Below, in pieces: positions 1-5,263 of a stretch of DNA of 5,451 nucleotides (positions are counted from its first letter, which is position 1; each line of letters begins with the position of its first letter). Made by a program: the position numbers and the translations under genes. Source of the DNA: Maribacter sp. (GTDB lineage Bacteria; Bacteroidota; Bacteroidia; Flavobacteriales; Flavobacteriaceae); NCBI GenBank assembly GCA_018679695.1, contig JAHHKH010000175.1, positions 1-5,451 on the forward strand, read 5' to 3'. The notes below the pieces were generated by a model. The model was not told the DNA's origin. It worked only from the letters and a program-made list of their open reading frames with translations, and ran no database searches.

Positions 1-753
1 ATCATTACTACTCGCATGGTAATTGGCTACTTTCTTTACTTTGGGATGGGCATTTTCCATGGCAAAACTATAATGTGCCTTTTGTAGCATTTCAAGATCA
101 TTGTTGTAGTCACCAAAGACCAGTGTCTCTTCCTCAAGGATTCCAAAGTGCTCCTGGACTTGTTGCAATGCATAGCCTTTGTTCGCCATGGAATGATTTA
201 AATCTACCCAATGTTGGCCCGATACTTTTACAATAATCTCTTGATTAAAACGCTTCATCGCCGGATAGATAAATTCTTCGGCATTTGTATCGTGGTATAC
301 CGCGATCTTTACTATTTCATCACTGATTCCTAATAAATCGTCATGAATTTCATAACTGGAATAGTACTCTTTCAATTCCTCCAGGAACGGAATGGATTTT
401 CCATCAAAATAGGCTTTGTATTTGCCGCATAGCATGGCATGGGCTCCGTAAATTGCATCAACACTTTCAAGCAGTTCCTTTCTTAAATGGTTACCAAGGG
501 GTGTAACCAATAATTCTTTCTCCCGTTTCTTTACTAAGGCTCCATTTTCAGCAATTACTATAATTTCATCCTTAATGGTATGCAGTTTATCCACAATACT
601 ATGATATTGTCTGCCGCTTGCCGCCACAAAAACGATATCCCGTTTTTTCAGTTCCTCGAACAGTTCAAAAAAACGATCGCTGACTTCATGTTTGGAATTT
701 AATAGAGTTCCATCCATATCGGTGACGACCATTTTTATTTGGGATAAATCCAT
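1..753 (-). CDS. Cof-type HAD-superfamily phosphatase, C-terminus cut by window edge
   Basis: The minus-strand frame is open from the ATG at 753 to the window edge (251 codons, no stop), so the gene is partial at its 3' end. All four HAD motifs are visible. Motif I is DMDGT at residues 12-16, with nucleophile Asp12 and acid/base Asp14. Motif II is the Ser in AASGR (Ser46). Motif III is Lys192 in NKG. Motif IV is GDYNND at 214-219. AENGA at 68-72 and a long insertion between motifs II and III mark the C2-capped Cof/YidA-like branch. These are soluble Mg-dependent phosphatases, usually acting on sugar phosphates, nucleotides or flavin/pyridoxal phosphates; the substrate cannot be read here. The visible end, ASSND, looks like the start of the family's final conserved segment (SNDEDGV-like), so perhaps 15-25 residues are missing. 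Met8 is an alternative start, but ATG 753 sits just downstream of a promoter -7 match. It is divergent from the YjbQ gene. Confidence 0.9.
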   Translation of the reverse strand, partial: MDLSQIKMVVTDMDGTLLNSKHEVSDRFFELFEELKKRDIVFVAASGRQYHSIVDKLHTIKDEIIVIAENGALVKKREKELLVTPLGNHLRKELLESVDAIYGAHAMLCGKYKAYFDGKSIPFLEELKEYYSSYEIHDDLLGISDEIVKIAVYHDTNAEEFIYPAMKRFNQEIIVKVSGQHWVDLNHSMANKGYALQQVQEHFGILEEETLVFGDYNNDLEMLQKAHYSFAMENAHPKVKKVANYHASSND

Positions 754-771
754 TTATTAAATTATAAGGTG

Positions 772-779
772 CAAAGATA
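772..779 (-). promoter_or_regulatory. Candidate Bacteroidota -7 element for the HAD gene
   Basis: On the minus strand this reads TATCTTTG, a full match to the Bacteroidota -7 consensus TAnnTTTG and identical to the -7 element of thrS further along the window. It would place transcription start near 765, giving a leader of only about a dozen bases before the ATG at 753. The -33 side is weak: around 799-803 there is only ATTCTT-like sequence, with no TTG at the expected spacing. On the opposite strand the overlapping bases 776-783 read GATATTTG, one mismatch from the same consensus, so this patch could serve both divergent genes. No other clear promoter for the YjbQ gene is seen. Confidence 0.55.
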
Positions 780-851
780 TTTGATACGCTTATATTATAA
801 GAATTATATTCATATAGTTTATATTGACATTTGAAAAATACATTAGGACCC

Positions 852-1274
852 ATGAAATTTTATCAAAAGGAAATTCGACTTAAACCTTATTCGAGGGGAT
901 ATCATTTAATTACCAACGAAATAGTGAATACGATTGCGGAAATAAGTCATATCAACATGGGAATGTTGCAGGTTTTTATCAAACATACTTCGGCAAGTCT
1001 AACCATAAATGAAAATGCCGACCCCACGGTTCGCGATGATTTTGAAAGCCATATGAACATAATGGTCCCTGAAGATGCCCCCTATTATATTCATACCTAT
1101 GAAGGCCCCGACGATATGCCAGCCCATATTAAGGCCTCTTTAATGGGTTCTTCAATACAAATCCCCATTAGCAAGGGAAAACTGAATTTAGGTATTTGGC
1201 AAGGAATATATCTTTGTGAACATAGGAACAATGCCTCTGGAAGAAGTTTGGTGATTACTTCTTTTGGTAGTTAA
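852..1274 (+). CDS. yjbQ: YjbQ/UPF0047 family protein
   Basis: The 140-residue protein matches the usual length of the YjbQ (UPF0047) family, small single-domain cytoplasmic proteins. Visible family hallmarks are HTSASLTINENADP (residues 45-58), HIKASLMGSS (92-101), and the C-terminal block KGKLNLGIWQGIYLCEHR (108-125), whose conserved His and Glu residues are likely metal or active-site ligands. E. coli YjbQ has been reported to show weak thiamine-phosphate synthase activity; the true role of the family is unsettled. I chose the ATG at 852, preceded by TAGGA, over the in-frame TTG at 831, because the ATG gives the standard family N-terminus (MKFYQKEIRL). One small deviation: the family signature normally has GTWQ, and here it is GIWQ (Ile115). 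It is probably cotranscribed with the EF-hand gene 44 bp downstream. Confidence 0.9.
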   Translation: MKFYQKEIRLKPYSRGYHLITNEIVNTIAEISHINMGMLQVFIKHTSASLTINENADPTVRDDFESHMNIMVPEDAPYYIHTYEGPDDMPAHIKASLMGSSIQIPISKGKLNLGIWQGIYLCEHRNNASGRSLVITSFGS

Positions 1275-1318
1275 GAGAATTGGTGAACAATTATTTTTAA
1301 TTTATAGAAGCATTTCCC

Positions 1319-1591
1319 ATGGCTGCTAAAGAATCAATTCTGAACAAAATCCAAATTTTGATTGCCAACCATTTTGAGACCCTGGAAGATACATTTTCTT
1401 TTTTTGATGCCGATAGTGACGGCAAACTCAAAAAAAGTGAAATAGAAAAATTATTAAGGCAAGCCGAAATTAGCGGATTAATTCGCAGCTTGGGTGGCTC
1501 AAAATTAATTGACGGTTATGATAAATCTGGGGACGAACTTATAGATTGGTCGGAATTCAAAGCAGCCTTTGAAAAAATAAATGAAGCTTAA
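1319..1591 (+). CDS. Small two-EF-hand (calmodulin-like) protein
   Basis: This 90-residue protein is acidic-rich and has no signal peptide or membrane segment, so it is probably cytoplasmic. Two EF-hand calcium-binding loops are visible. Loop 1, DADSDGKLKKSE (residues 30-41), has canonical Asp at positions 1, 3 and 5, Gly at 6, a hydrophobic residue at 8 and Glu at 12. Loop 2, DKSGDELIDWSE (68-79), keeps Asp1, Ser3, Asp5, Ile8, Asp9 and Glu12 but has Glu in place of the usual Gly at position 6. Helical flanks (SILNKIQILIANHFETLEDTF before loop 1, FKAAFEKINEA after loop 2) complete a paired EF-hand unit. That pairing suggests real Ca2+ binding as sensor or buffer; the partner is unknown. The start ATG at 1319 is preceded by AGAAG eight bases upstream. 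It follows yjbQ on the same strand and is closed by the terminator 19 bp after its stop. The specific function is not recognised. Confidence 0.88.
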   Translation: MAAKESILNKIQILIANHFETLEDTFSFFDADSDGKLKKSEIEKLLRQAEISGLIRSLGGSKLIDGYDKSGDELIDWSEFKAAFEKINEA

Positions 1592-1610
1592 GAACAATGC
1601 AATAATGCAT

Positions 1611-1642
1611 AAAAAAACCGATATCTAAGTATCGGTTTTTTT
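1611..1642. terminator. Bidirectional intrinsic terminator between convergent genes
   Basis: A perfect 13-bp inverted repeat is present. The left arm 1611-1623 is seven A then CCGATA, the right arm 1630-1642 is TATCGG then seven T, and the loop is TCTAAG (1624-1629). Read on the plus strand it gives a CCGATA/TATCGG stem followed by seven U, terminating the yjbQ/EF-hand transcript. Read on the minus strand it gives the same arrangement 20 bp after the rplT stop, terminating the thrS-infC-rpmI-rplT transcript. Its placement between two convergent genes fits both uses. Confidence 0.93.
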
Positions 1643-1662
1643 AGTGAGATATGTTTATATTT

Positions 1663-2007
1663 CTATTTTACTTTTTCTACAATCGCTTTGAAAGCATCAG
1701 GATGGTTCATGGCCAAATCGGCTAAAACCTTACGGTTCAATTCAATATTATTGGCTTTTACCTTTCCCATAAATTGCGAATATGACATTCCGTGCATTCG
1801 GGCTCCCGCATTGATCCGGGTTATCCAAAGCGAACGGAAGGTTCTTTTTTTGTTTCTTCGGTCTCTATAAGCATATAACATTGCTTTTTCCACCGCGTTT
1901 TTGGCTACCGTCCATACGTTTTTACGTCGTCCAAAGTAACCTTTGGCTTGCTTCATCACTTTTTTTCTTCGTGCTCTAGAAGCAACTGCATTTACTGATC
2001 TTGGCAT
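1663..2007 (-). CDS. rplT: 50S ribosomal protein L20
   Basis: This 114-residue, strongly basic protein has the full L20 pattern: the start PRSVNAVASRARRKKVMKQAKGYFGRRKN (residues 2-30), the long helical part including YAYRDRRNKKRTFRSLWI (45-62), RINAGARMHGMSYSQFM (64-80), and the globular C-terminal end NRKVLADLA. L20 binds 23S rRNA early and is needed for 50S assembly; in several bacteria it also represses its own operon by binding an mRNA structure. The length is normal for Bacteroidota (about 114). It is the last gene of the operon, ends in TAG, and is followed by the terminator. The ATG at 2007 is preceded by A-rich sequence without a clear Shine-Dalgarno, as is usual in this phylum. The 123-bp spacer from rpmI is unusually long for adjacent ribosomal protein genes. 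Confidence 0.97.
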   Translation of the reverse strand: MPRSVNAVASRARRKKVMKQAKGYFGRRKNVWTVAKNAVEKAMLYAYRDRRNKKRTFRSLWITRINAGARMHGMSYSQFMGKVKANNIELNRKVLADLAMNHPDAFKAIVEKVK

Positions 2008-2033
2008 AATTTTACTTGTTTTTGTAGTAGGCG

Positions 2034-2084
2034 GTCGTTAAGCGACACTTTATAAATTACGCGAACTAAATATTAGGTCTCGTA
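2034..2084 (-). promoter_or_regulatory. Structured rpmI-rplT spacer, candidate L20 or mRNA-processing control region
   Basis: The 123-bp spacer (2008-2130), read as minus-strand RNA, contains an imperfect 27-nt hairpin at 2084-2058. It has ten base pairs (UACG/CGUA, GA/UC, CUAA/UUAG with one extra C-G), two single mismatches and a UAU loop. A smaller hairpin follows at 2046-2034 (GUCG/CGAC, loop CUUAA). There is no U-run, so it is not an intrinsic terminator, and no TAnnTTTG promoter match. Its position directly upstream of rplT is where an autoregulatory L20 site or a processing site could lie, but neither is demonstrated. Similarity to the known Gammaproteobacteria or Firmicutes L20 leaders was not recognisable. 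Confidence 0.35.
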
Positions 2085-2130
2085 GTTTGCCCATCTCCAG
2101 GGTTAATGATTAAATTACCGTAAAGGACAA

Positions 2131-2328
2131 TTATTTTAAACGTAATTGTTCTTTAATACTGTTAACATCTGCATCGTGTACCAATCCAGAATGTGTTAAG
2201 GCAAGCTTGCGCTTTTTAGACTTCTTCGTAAGAATGTGACTCTTAAAAGCGTGCTTTCTTTTGATTTTACCTGTACCGGTAAGCTTGAAACGCTTTTTGG
2301 CACTGGATTTTGTTTTTTGTTTAGGCAT
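2131..2328 (-). CDS. rpmI: 50S ribosomal protein L35
   Basis: This 65-residue, Lys/Arg-rich protein is the standard length for L35. It shows the family signature MPKQKTKSSAKKRFKLTGTG (residues 1-20), then KIKRKHAFKSHILTKKSKKRK (21-41). The tail HDADVNSIKEQLRL is typical of Bacteroidota L35. L35 is a small structural protein of the large ribosomal subunit that contacts 23S rRNA. It lies between infC (94-bp spacer) and rplT (123-bp spacer) in the conserved order infC-rpmI-rplT. The ATG at 2328 is preceded by AGG and five A, a weak Shine-Dalgarno. Nothing in the protein is abnormal. Confidence 0.97.
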   Translation of the reverse strand: MPKQKTKSSAKKRFKLTGTGKIKRKHAFKSHILTKKSKKRKLALTHSGLVHDADVNSIKEQLRLK

Positions 2329-2363
2329 TTTTTCCTATTTATGATTATCTCACTTTCATGCTA

Positions 2364-2393
2364 AACGCTGCTTCCCATGGGATTAGCAGCGTT
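2364..2393 (-). promoter_or_regulatory. Hairpin in infC-rpmI spacer with palindromic loop
   Basis: A perfect 9-bp stem is formed by AACGCTGCT (2364-2372) and AGCAGCGTT (2385-2393), enclosing a 12-base loop that itself contains the self-complementary TCCCATGGGA (2373-2382). It sits about midway between the infC stop and the rpmI start. Read as minus-strand RNA it is followed by UAGCAUGAAAG rather than a U-run, so it is a poor intrinsic terminator. A partial attenuator, a ribosomal protein binding site or an RNase processing site between infC and rpmI are all possible; none can be chosen from the sequence alone. Confidence 0.5.
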
Positions 2394-2409
2394 CAGTATA
2401 TTTTTGATT

Positions 2410-2422
2410 CGAACTATGTTCG
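2410..2422 (-). other. Small hairpin directly after the infC stop codon
   Basis: CGAAC (2410-2414) and GTTCG (2418-2422) form a 5-bp stem with a 3-base loop, starting immediately after the infC TAA (2425-2423). On the RNA strand it is followed by AAUCAAAAAUAUAC, without a U-run. It may stack with the larger hairpin at 2393-2364 as part of one structured spacer, or be chance. Confidence 0.25.
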
Positions 2423-2977
2423 TTATTTCTTGGTTTTTGGAGCGATGAACATTGTCATACGCTTACCTTCCAATCTCGGCATTTGTTCAACCTTCCCTAT
2501 CTCTTCCAATTCAGAGGCAAGCCTTAATAACAAAATTTCACCTTGATCCTTATAAACAATCGAACGTCCCTTAAAGAATACATAGGCTTTTAATTTAGCC
2601 CCATCCTTTAAAAACTTTTCAGCATGTTTCTTTTTAAACTCGTAATCATGGTCGTCTGTATTCGGACCAAATCTTATTTCCTTGACTACAACCTTTGAAG
2701 CTTTCGCCTTCATTATCTTCTCACGCTTCTTTTGTTCGTAAAGAAATTTTTTGTAATCAATAATTTTACATACGGGCGGATCGGCTTTTGGCGATATCTC
2801 TACCAAATCCAATCCCATCTCATCCGCTTTTGCCATTGCCTGTGGCAAGGTATAAATACCTACTTCAACATTATCACCAACCAATCGAACGTTTGGCGAA
2901 ATGATTTTTTCATTGATTTTATGAGGGTTTTTATTTTCCCTTCTAGGTTGGGGCCTAAATCTTTTTCGTATTGCTAT
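2423..2977 (-). CDS. infC: Translation initiation factor IF-3, probable non-canonical start
   Basis: IF-3 binds the 30S subunit, prevents premature 50S joining and discriminates against wrong start codons and initiator tRNAs. The N-domain is visible as HKINEKI (residues 19-25) and VRLVGDNVEVGIYTLPQA (30-47). The linker region is KIIDYKKFLYEQKK (71-84), and the C-domain starts near KEIRFGPNTDDHDYEFKKKHA and includes FFKGRSIVYKDQG. The protein ends MFIAPKTKK, typical of flavobacterial IF-3. The first standard start codon in frame is the TTG at 2884, which falls inside the conserved VRLVGDN block and would delete the KINEKI region. The frame stays open upstream to a TAA at 2983-2981 and encodes a plausible basic tail (AIRKRFRPQPRR) after an ATA at 2977-2975, which I take as the start, giving 184 residues, normal for IF-3. 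ATA at 2971 is the next choice. The spacer to the thrS stop is 32 bp, consistent with one operon. Confidence 0.9.
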   Translation of the reverse strand: MAIRKRFRPQPRRENKNPHKINEKIISPNVRLVGDNVEVGIYTLPQAMAKADEMGLDLVEISPKADPPVCKIIDYKKFLYEQKKREKIMKAKASKVVVKEIRFGPNTDDHDYEFKKKHAEKFLKDGAKLKAYVFFKGRSIVYKDQGEILLLRLASELEEIGKVEQMPRLEGKRMTMFIAPKTKK

Positions 2978-2988
2978 GACTTATACAT
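2974..2988 (-). other. Five-codon mini-ORF overlapping the infC start
   Basis: On the minus strand ATG TAT AAG TCA TAG (2988-2974) encodes MYKS and stops. Its TCA and TAG codons overlap the proposed infC AUA start (2977-2975) in another frame. It is the only ATG between the thrS stop and infC. If used, it would deliver ribosomes to, or compete with, the infC start, allowing reinitiation coupling. It may also be a chance ATG in A/T-rich DNA. Confidence 0.25.
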
Positions 2989-3009
2989 TTTAATTAAACT
3001 TCAATTTTT

Positions 3010-4950
3010 TTAAAACGACTTTAAGGTACTATTAATTTCTTTAGTGACCAAGTCAACGAAATCGGGAACACTGATCGAGCCTAAATCATCACCCCCGTGT
3101 TTACGAACTGAGATGGAATTATTCTCTTCCTCACTTTCACCTACGATTAGCATGAACGGTGTTTTACTCATTTCAGCCTCTCGTATTTTCTTCCCAACAG
3201 TTTCGTTCCTGTTATCAATGAGGGCGCGAATTTCGTTATTTTCCAAGGAATTTAAAACTTTTTCAGCATATTTTTCATGTTTCTCACTCACAGGCAGTAT
3301 AATGGCCTGTTCCGGGACCAACCACAAAGGGAAGTTTCCTCCGGTATGTTCCAATAAAAGAGCTATAAAACGTTCCATACTACCAAAAGGGGCGCGATGT
3401 ATCATAACCGGCCTATGATGCTCGTTATCACTGCCTTTATAGGTGAGGTCAAAACGTTCAGGTAGGTTATAATCGACTTGTATGGTTCCTAATTGCCAGT
3501 TTCTTCCGAGCGCATCTTTGACCATGAAATCAAGTTTTGGGCCATAAAAAGCAGCTTCACCTCTTTCAATCTCAAAATCCAACCCTTTTTCCTTTGCAGC
3601 ATTAATAATGGCAATCTCGGCTTTCTCCCAATTATCAACAGATCCAATATATTTTTCAGGAGTATCCAAATCCCGTACTGAAACCTGTGCTTTGAAATTG
3701 TCAAAACCCAAAGATCCCAAGACGTATAATGAGAGGTCGATTACGTTCTTGAACTCTTGATCAAGTTGCTCTGGCATACAGAAGATATGCGCATCATCTT
3801 GGGTAAATCCACGTACACGGGTAAGTCCGTGAAGCTCCCCACTTTGCTCATATCTATATACAGTACCAAATTCCGCATAACGTTTTGGGAGTTCCTTATA
3901 ACTAAAAGGTCTGGCATTGTAAATTTCACAATGATGCGGGCAGTTCATGGGCTTCAACAAAAACTCCTCATCTTCTTTTGGGGTATGTATGGGTTGAAAA
4001 CTATCTTCCCCGTATTTGGCATAATGGCCAGAAGTTACATAGAGTTCTTTTTGACCTATATGGGGGCTGACTACCATCTCGTAACCGGCCTTTTTCTGGG
4101 CCTTTTTCAAGAACTGCTCTAATCTTTCGCGTAAGGCCGCACCTTTTGGTAACCATAAAGGTAGACCTTGACCCACTTTTTGTGAAAAAGTAAAAAGCTC
4201 CAGTTCCCTACCTAATTTTCTATGGTCCCTTTTCTTGGCCTCTTCCAAAAGCTGTAGATATTCCGTTAGCTCCTTCTGTTTGGGAAATGAAATGCCATAT
4301 ACCCTTGTGAGTTGTTTGTTGTTCTCATCTCCCCGCCAGTAGGCGCCCGCCACACTCAATATTTTAATGGCCTTTACAATACCGGTATTCGGAATGTGGC
4401 CACCGCGGCACAAATCAGTGAATGAATCATGGTCACAAAAAGTAATAGTGCCGTCCTCAAGGTTTTCAATAAGCTCGATCTTATACTCATTCCCTTGTGA
4501 TTCATATTTTTCCAAGGCATCGGCTTTTGTTACCGAATGCATTATAAAATCGTGTTTACCACGGGCTATTTCCAAAGCCCTTTTCTCTATTGCGGGGAAG
4601 TCTTTTTCCGAGACGGTATGCGCACCAAAATCCACATCGTAATAAAAGCCGTTTTCAATGGCAGGTCCTATGGTTAATTTAGCTCCAGGATATAATTCTT
4701 CCAAGGCTTGGGCCACAATATGCGAGGAGGAATGCCAAAAGGCTTTTTTCCCTTCATCGTTGTTCCAGGTATATAAGGTCAAAGATCCATCCTCATTCAA
4801 GGGAGTAACGGTCTCAATAATACTATCATTGAATTTAGCGGAAATAACATTCCGCGCCAACCCCTCGCTGATGCTTTTGGCAATATCCATGGCGGTACTG
4901 CCCTTGATGTACTCTTTGACGCTTCCGTCTGGTAAAGTAATATTGATCAT
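3010..4950 (-). CDS. thrS: Threonyl-tRNA synthetase
   Basis: This class II synthetase charges tRNA-Thr with threonine. At 646 residues it has the full bacterial architecture. An N-terminal TGS domain (about 1-62, ITLPDGSVKEY) is followed by the editing domain with HSSSH (His73, His77) and DLCRGGH (Cys181, His185), which removes mischarged serine. The catalytic core has zinc ligands Cys337 (PMNCPHH), His388 (DDAHIFC) and His518 (IHRAPFGS), motif 2 (FGTVYRYEQSGELHGLTRVRGF, Arg366 region) and motif 3 (GSMERFIALLLEH, Arg527). The anticodon-binding domain covers about 548-646. All key residues are present. I chose the ATG at 4950 because it gives the standard MINITLPDG start; the in-frame TTG at 4977 overlaps the promoter -7 element and adds nine non-conserved residues. 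The first gene of the operon, it is followed 32 bp later by infC. Confidence 0.98.
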   Translation of the reverse strand: MINITLPDGSVKEYIKGSTAMDIAKSISEGLARNVISAKFNDSIIETVTPLNEDGSLTLYTWNNDEGKKAFWHSSSHIVAQALEELYPGAKLTIGPAIENGFYYDVDFGAHTVSEKDFPAIEKRALEIARGKHDFIMHSVTKADALEKYESQGNEYKIELIENLEDGTITFCDHDSFTDLCRGGHIPNTGIVKAIKILSVAGAYWRGDENNKQLTRVYGISFPKQKELTEYLQLLEEAKKRDHRKLGRELELFTFSQKVGQGLPLWLPKGAALRERLEQFLKKAQKKAGYEMVVSPHIGQKELYVTSGHYAKYGEDSFQPIHTPKEDEEFLLKPMNCPHHCEIYNARPFSYKELPKRYAEFGTVYRYEQSGELHGLTRVRGFTQDDAHIFCMPEQLDQEFKNVIDLSLYVLGSLGFDNFKAQVSVRDLDTPEKYIGSVDNWEKAEIAIINAAKEKGLDFEIERGEAAFYGPKLDFMVKDALGRNWQLGTIQVDYNLPERFDLTYKGSDNEHHRPVMIHRAPFGSMERFIALLLEHTGGNFPLWLVPEQAIILPVSEKHEKYAEKVLNSLENNEIRALIDNRNETVGKKIREAEMSKTPFMLIVGESEEENNSISVRKHGGDDLGSISVPDFVDLVTKEINSTLKSF

Positions 4951-4974
4951 GCTTCTATTATGACGATAAGTTTG

Positions 4975-5005
4975 CAAAGATAATATCTAGTATCCATGCG
5001 GGCAA
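4975..5005 (-). promoter_or_regulatory. Promoter of the thrS-infC-rpmI-rplT operon
   Basis: On the minus strand TTG (5005-5003), a 20-bp spacer and TATCTTTG (4982-4975) match the Bacteroidota housekeeping promoter TTG-N19/20-TAnnTTTG. Transcription would begin near 4968-4970, leaving a leader of about 20 bases before the thrS ATG at 4950. That is too short for a T-box or an E. coli-type thrS operator, so control of thrS by a long leader is unlikely from this promoter. AGAAGC just before the ATG is at best a weak ribosome binding site. Confidence 0.75.
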
Positions 5006-5019
5006 TATATATAGGTTTG

Positions 5020-5119
5020 TTTTTAGGGCGTCACCCAGCATCTAAATATGCTGGGTCGGGCCATCCATTATATCCCTTACTTCGTTCGGGGATGTCATTG
5101 CTGTCCCTAACGCTAAAAA
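5020..5119. repeat. Structured intergenic element resembling a flavobacterial dispersed repeat
   Basis: The element runs from TTTTTAGGGCGT at its left end to CCCTAACGCTAAAAA at its right end. The ends pair: TTTTTA (5020-5025) with TAAAAA (5114-5119) and GCGT (5028-5031) with ACGC (5110-5113), leaving GG bulged. Inside is a perfect 9-bp hairpin, ACCCAGCAT (5033-5041) with ATGCTGGGT (5048-5056), loop CTAAAT. A second stem is ATCCC (5072-5076) with GGGAT (5089-5093), loop including ACTTCGTTC. The order GGGCG, hairpin, TCGGGC-ATCC, TATATC, TTCGTTC, CCCTAACGC matches my recollection of a repeat found between genes in many flavobacterial genomes, with the hairpin and the centre varying. No ORF of note is in it. 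Only one copy is in this window, so repetition is not shown here. Function is unknown; it could be a REP-like element or a structured RNA. Confidence 0.6.
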
Positions 5120-5157
5120 AATACTTTGGTAAACCTTGCATAAATCGATGAAATGAG

Positions 5158-5187
5158 TTAAATTTAATACCCTTTTTTAAATTTAAT
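5158..5187. repeat. Short direct repeat in A/T-rich intergenic DNA
   Basis: TTAAATTTAAT occurs at 5158-5168 and again at 5177-5187, a 19-bp period, and both copies are followed shortly by CCCTT. ACCCTT (5169-5174) also recurs inverted as AAGGGT (5211-5216), and CCTTAAGG (5192-5199) is a palindrome. The stretch 5120-5260 is strongly A/T-rich, has no convincing ORF, and lies just upstream of the strong plus-strand promoter. It could be an UP-like or regulator-binding region, or simply low-complexity spacer. Confidence 0.35.
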
Positions 5188-5263
5188 TTTCCCTTAAGGT
5201 CTCATGGTATAAGGGTTTATGTAATCGATGTAAAAAAAAGTTTAAAAAAGTCCACAATTATAG

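Noticed and set aside
831..851. TTG at 831 as the YjbQ start, adding seven residues
   Set aside because: The ATG at 852 gives the normal 140-residue family length and is preceded by AGGA; the extra residues are not family-like.
2364..2393. infC-rpmI hairpin as an intrinsic terminator
   Set aside because: No U-run follows the stem on the transcribed strand, and the essential rpmI and rplT genes lie downstream without another visible promoter.
2423..2884. IF-3 as a 153-residue protein starting at the TTG at 2884
   Set aside because: It would remove the conserved N-domain start (KINEKI) and begin in the middle of VRLVGDN.
4658..4963. Plus-strand open frames opposite thrS, infC and rplT (for example 4658-4963, 3044-3418, 3757-4122, 2732-3013)
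   Set aside because: They are antisense shadows of well-supported genes, with no recognisable domain and no promoter or ribosome binding site.
4951..4977. TTG at 4977 as the thrS start
   Set aside because: The codon lies inside the TATCTTTG -7 element, so it would be upstream of the predicted transcript start; MINITLPDG from the ATG at 4950 is the usual ThrRS beginning.
4951..5030. T-box or long threonine-responsive leader upstream of thrS
   Set aside because: The predicted leader is only about 20 bases, and no T-box motif or antiterminator was seen upstream.
5020..5119. Intergenic element as a terminator or a tRNA
   Set aside because: On either strand the T-run is at the 5' side of the structure rather than after it, and no cloverleaf or T-loop (GTTCRANNC) is present.
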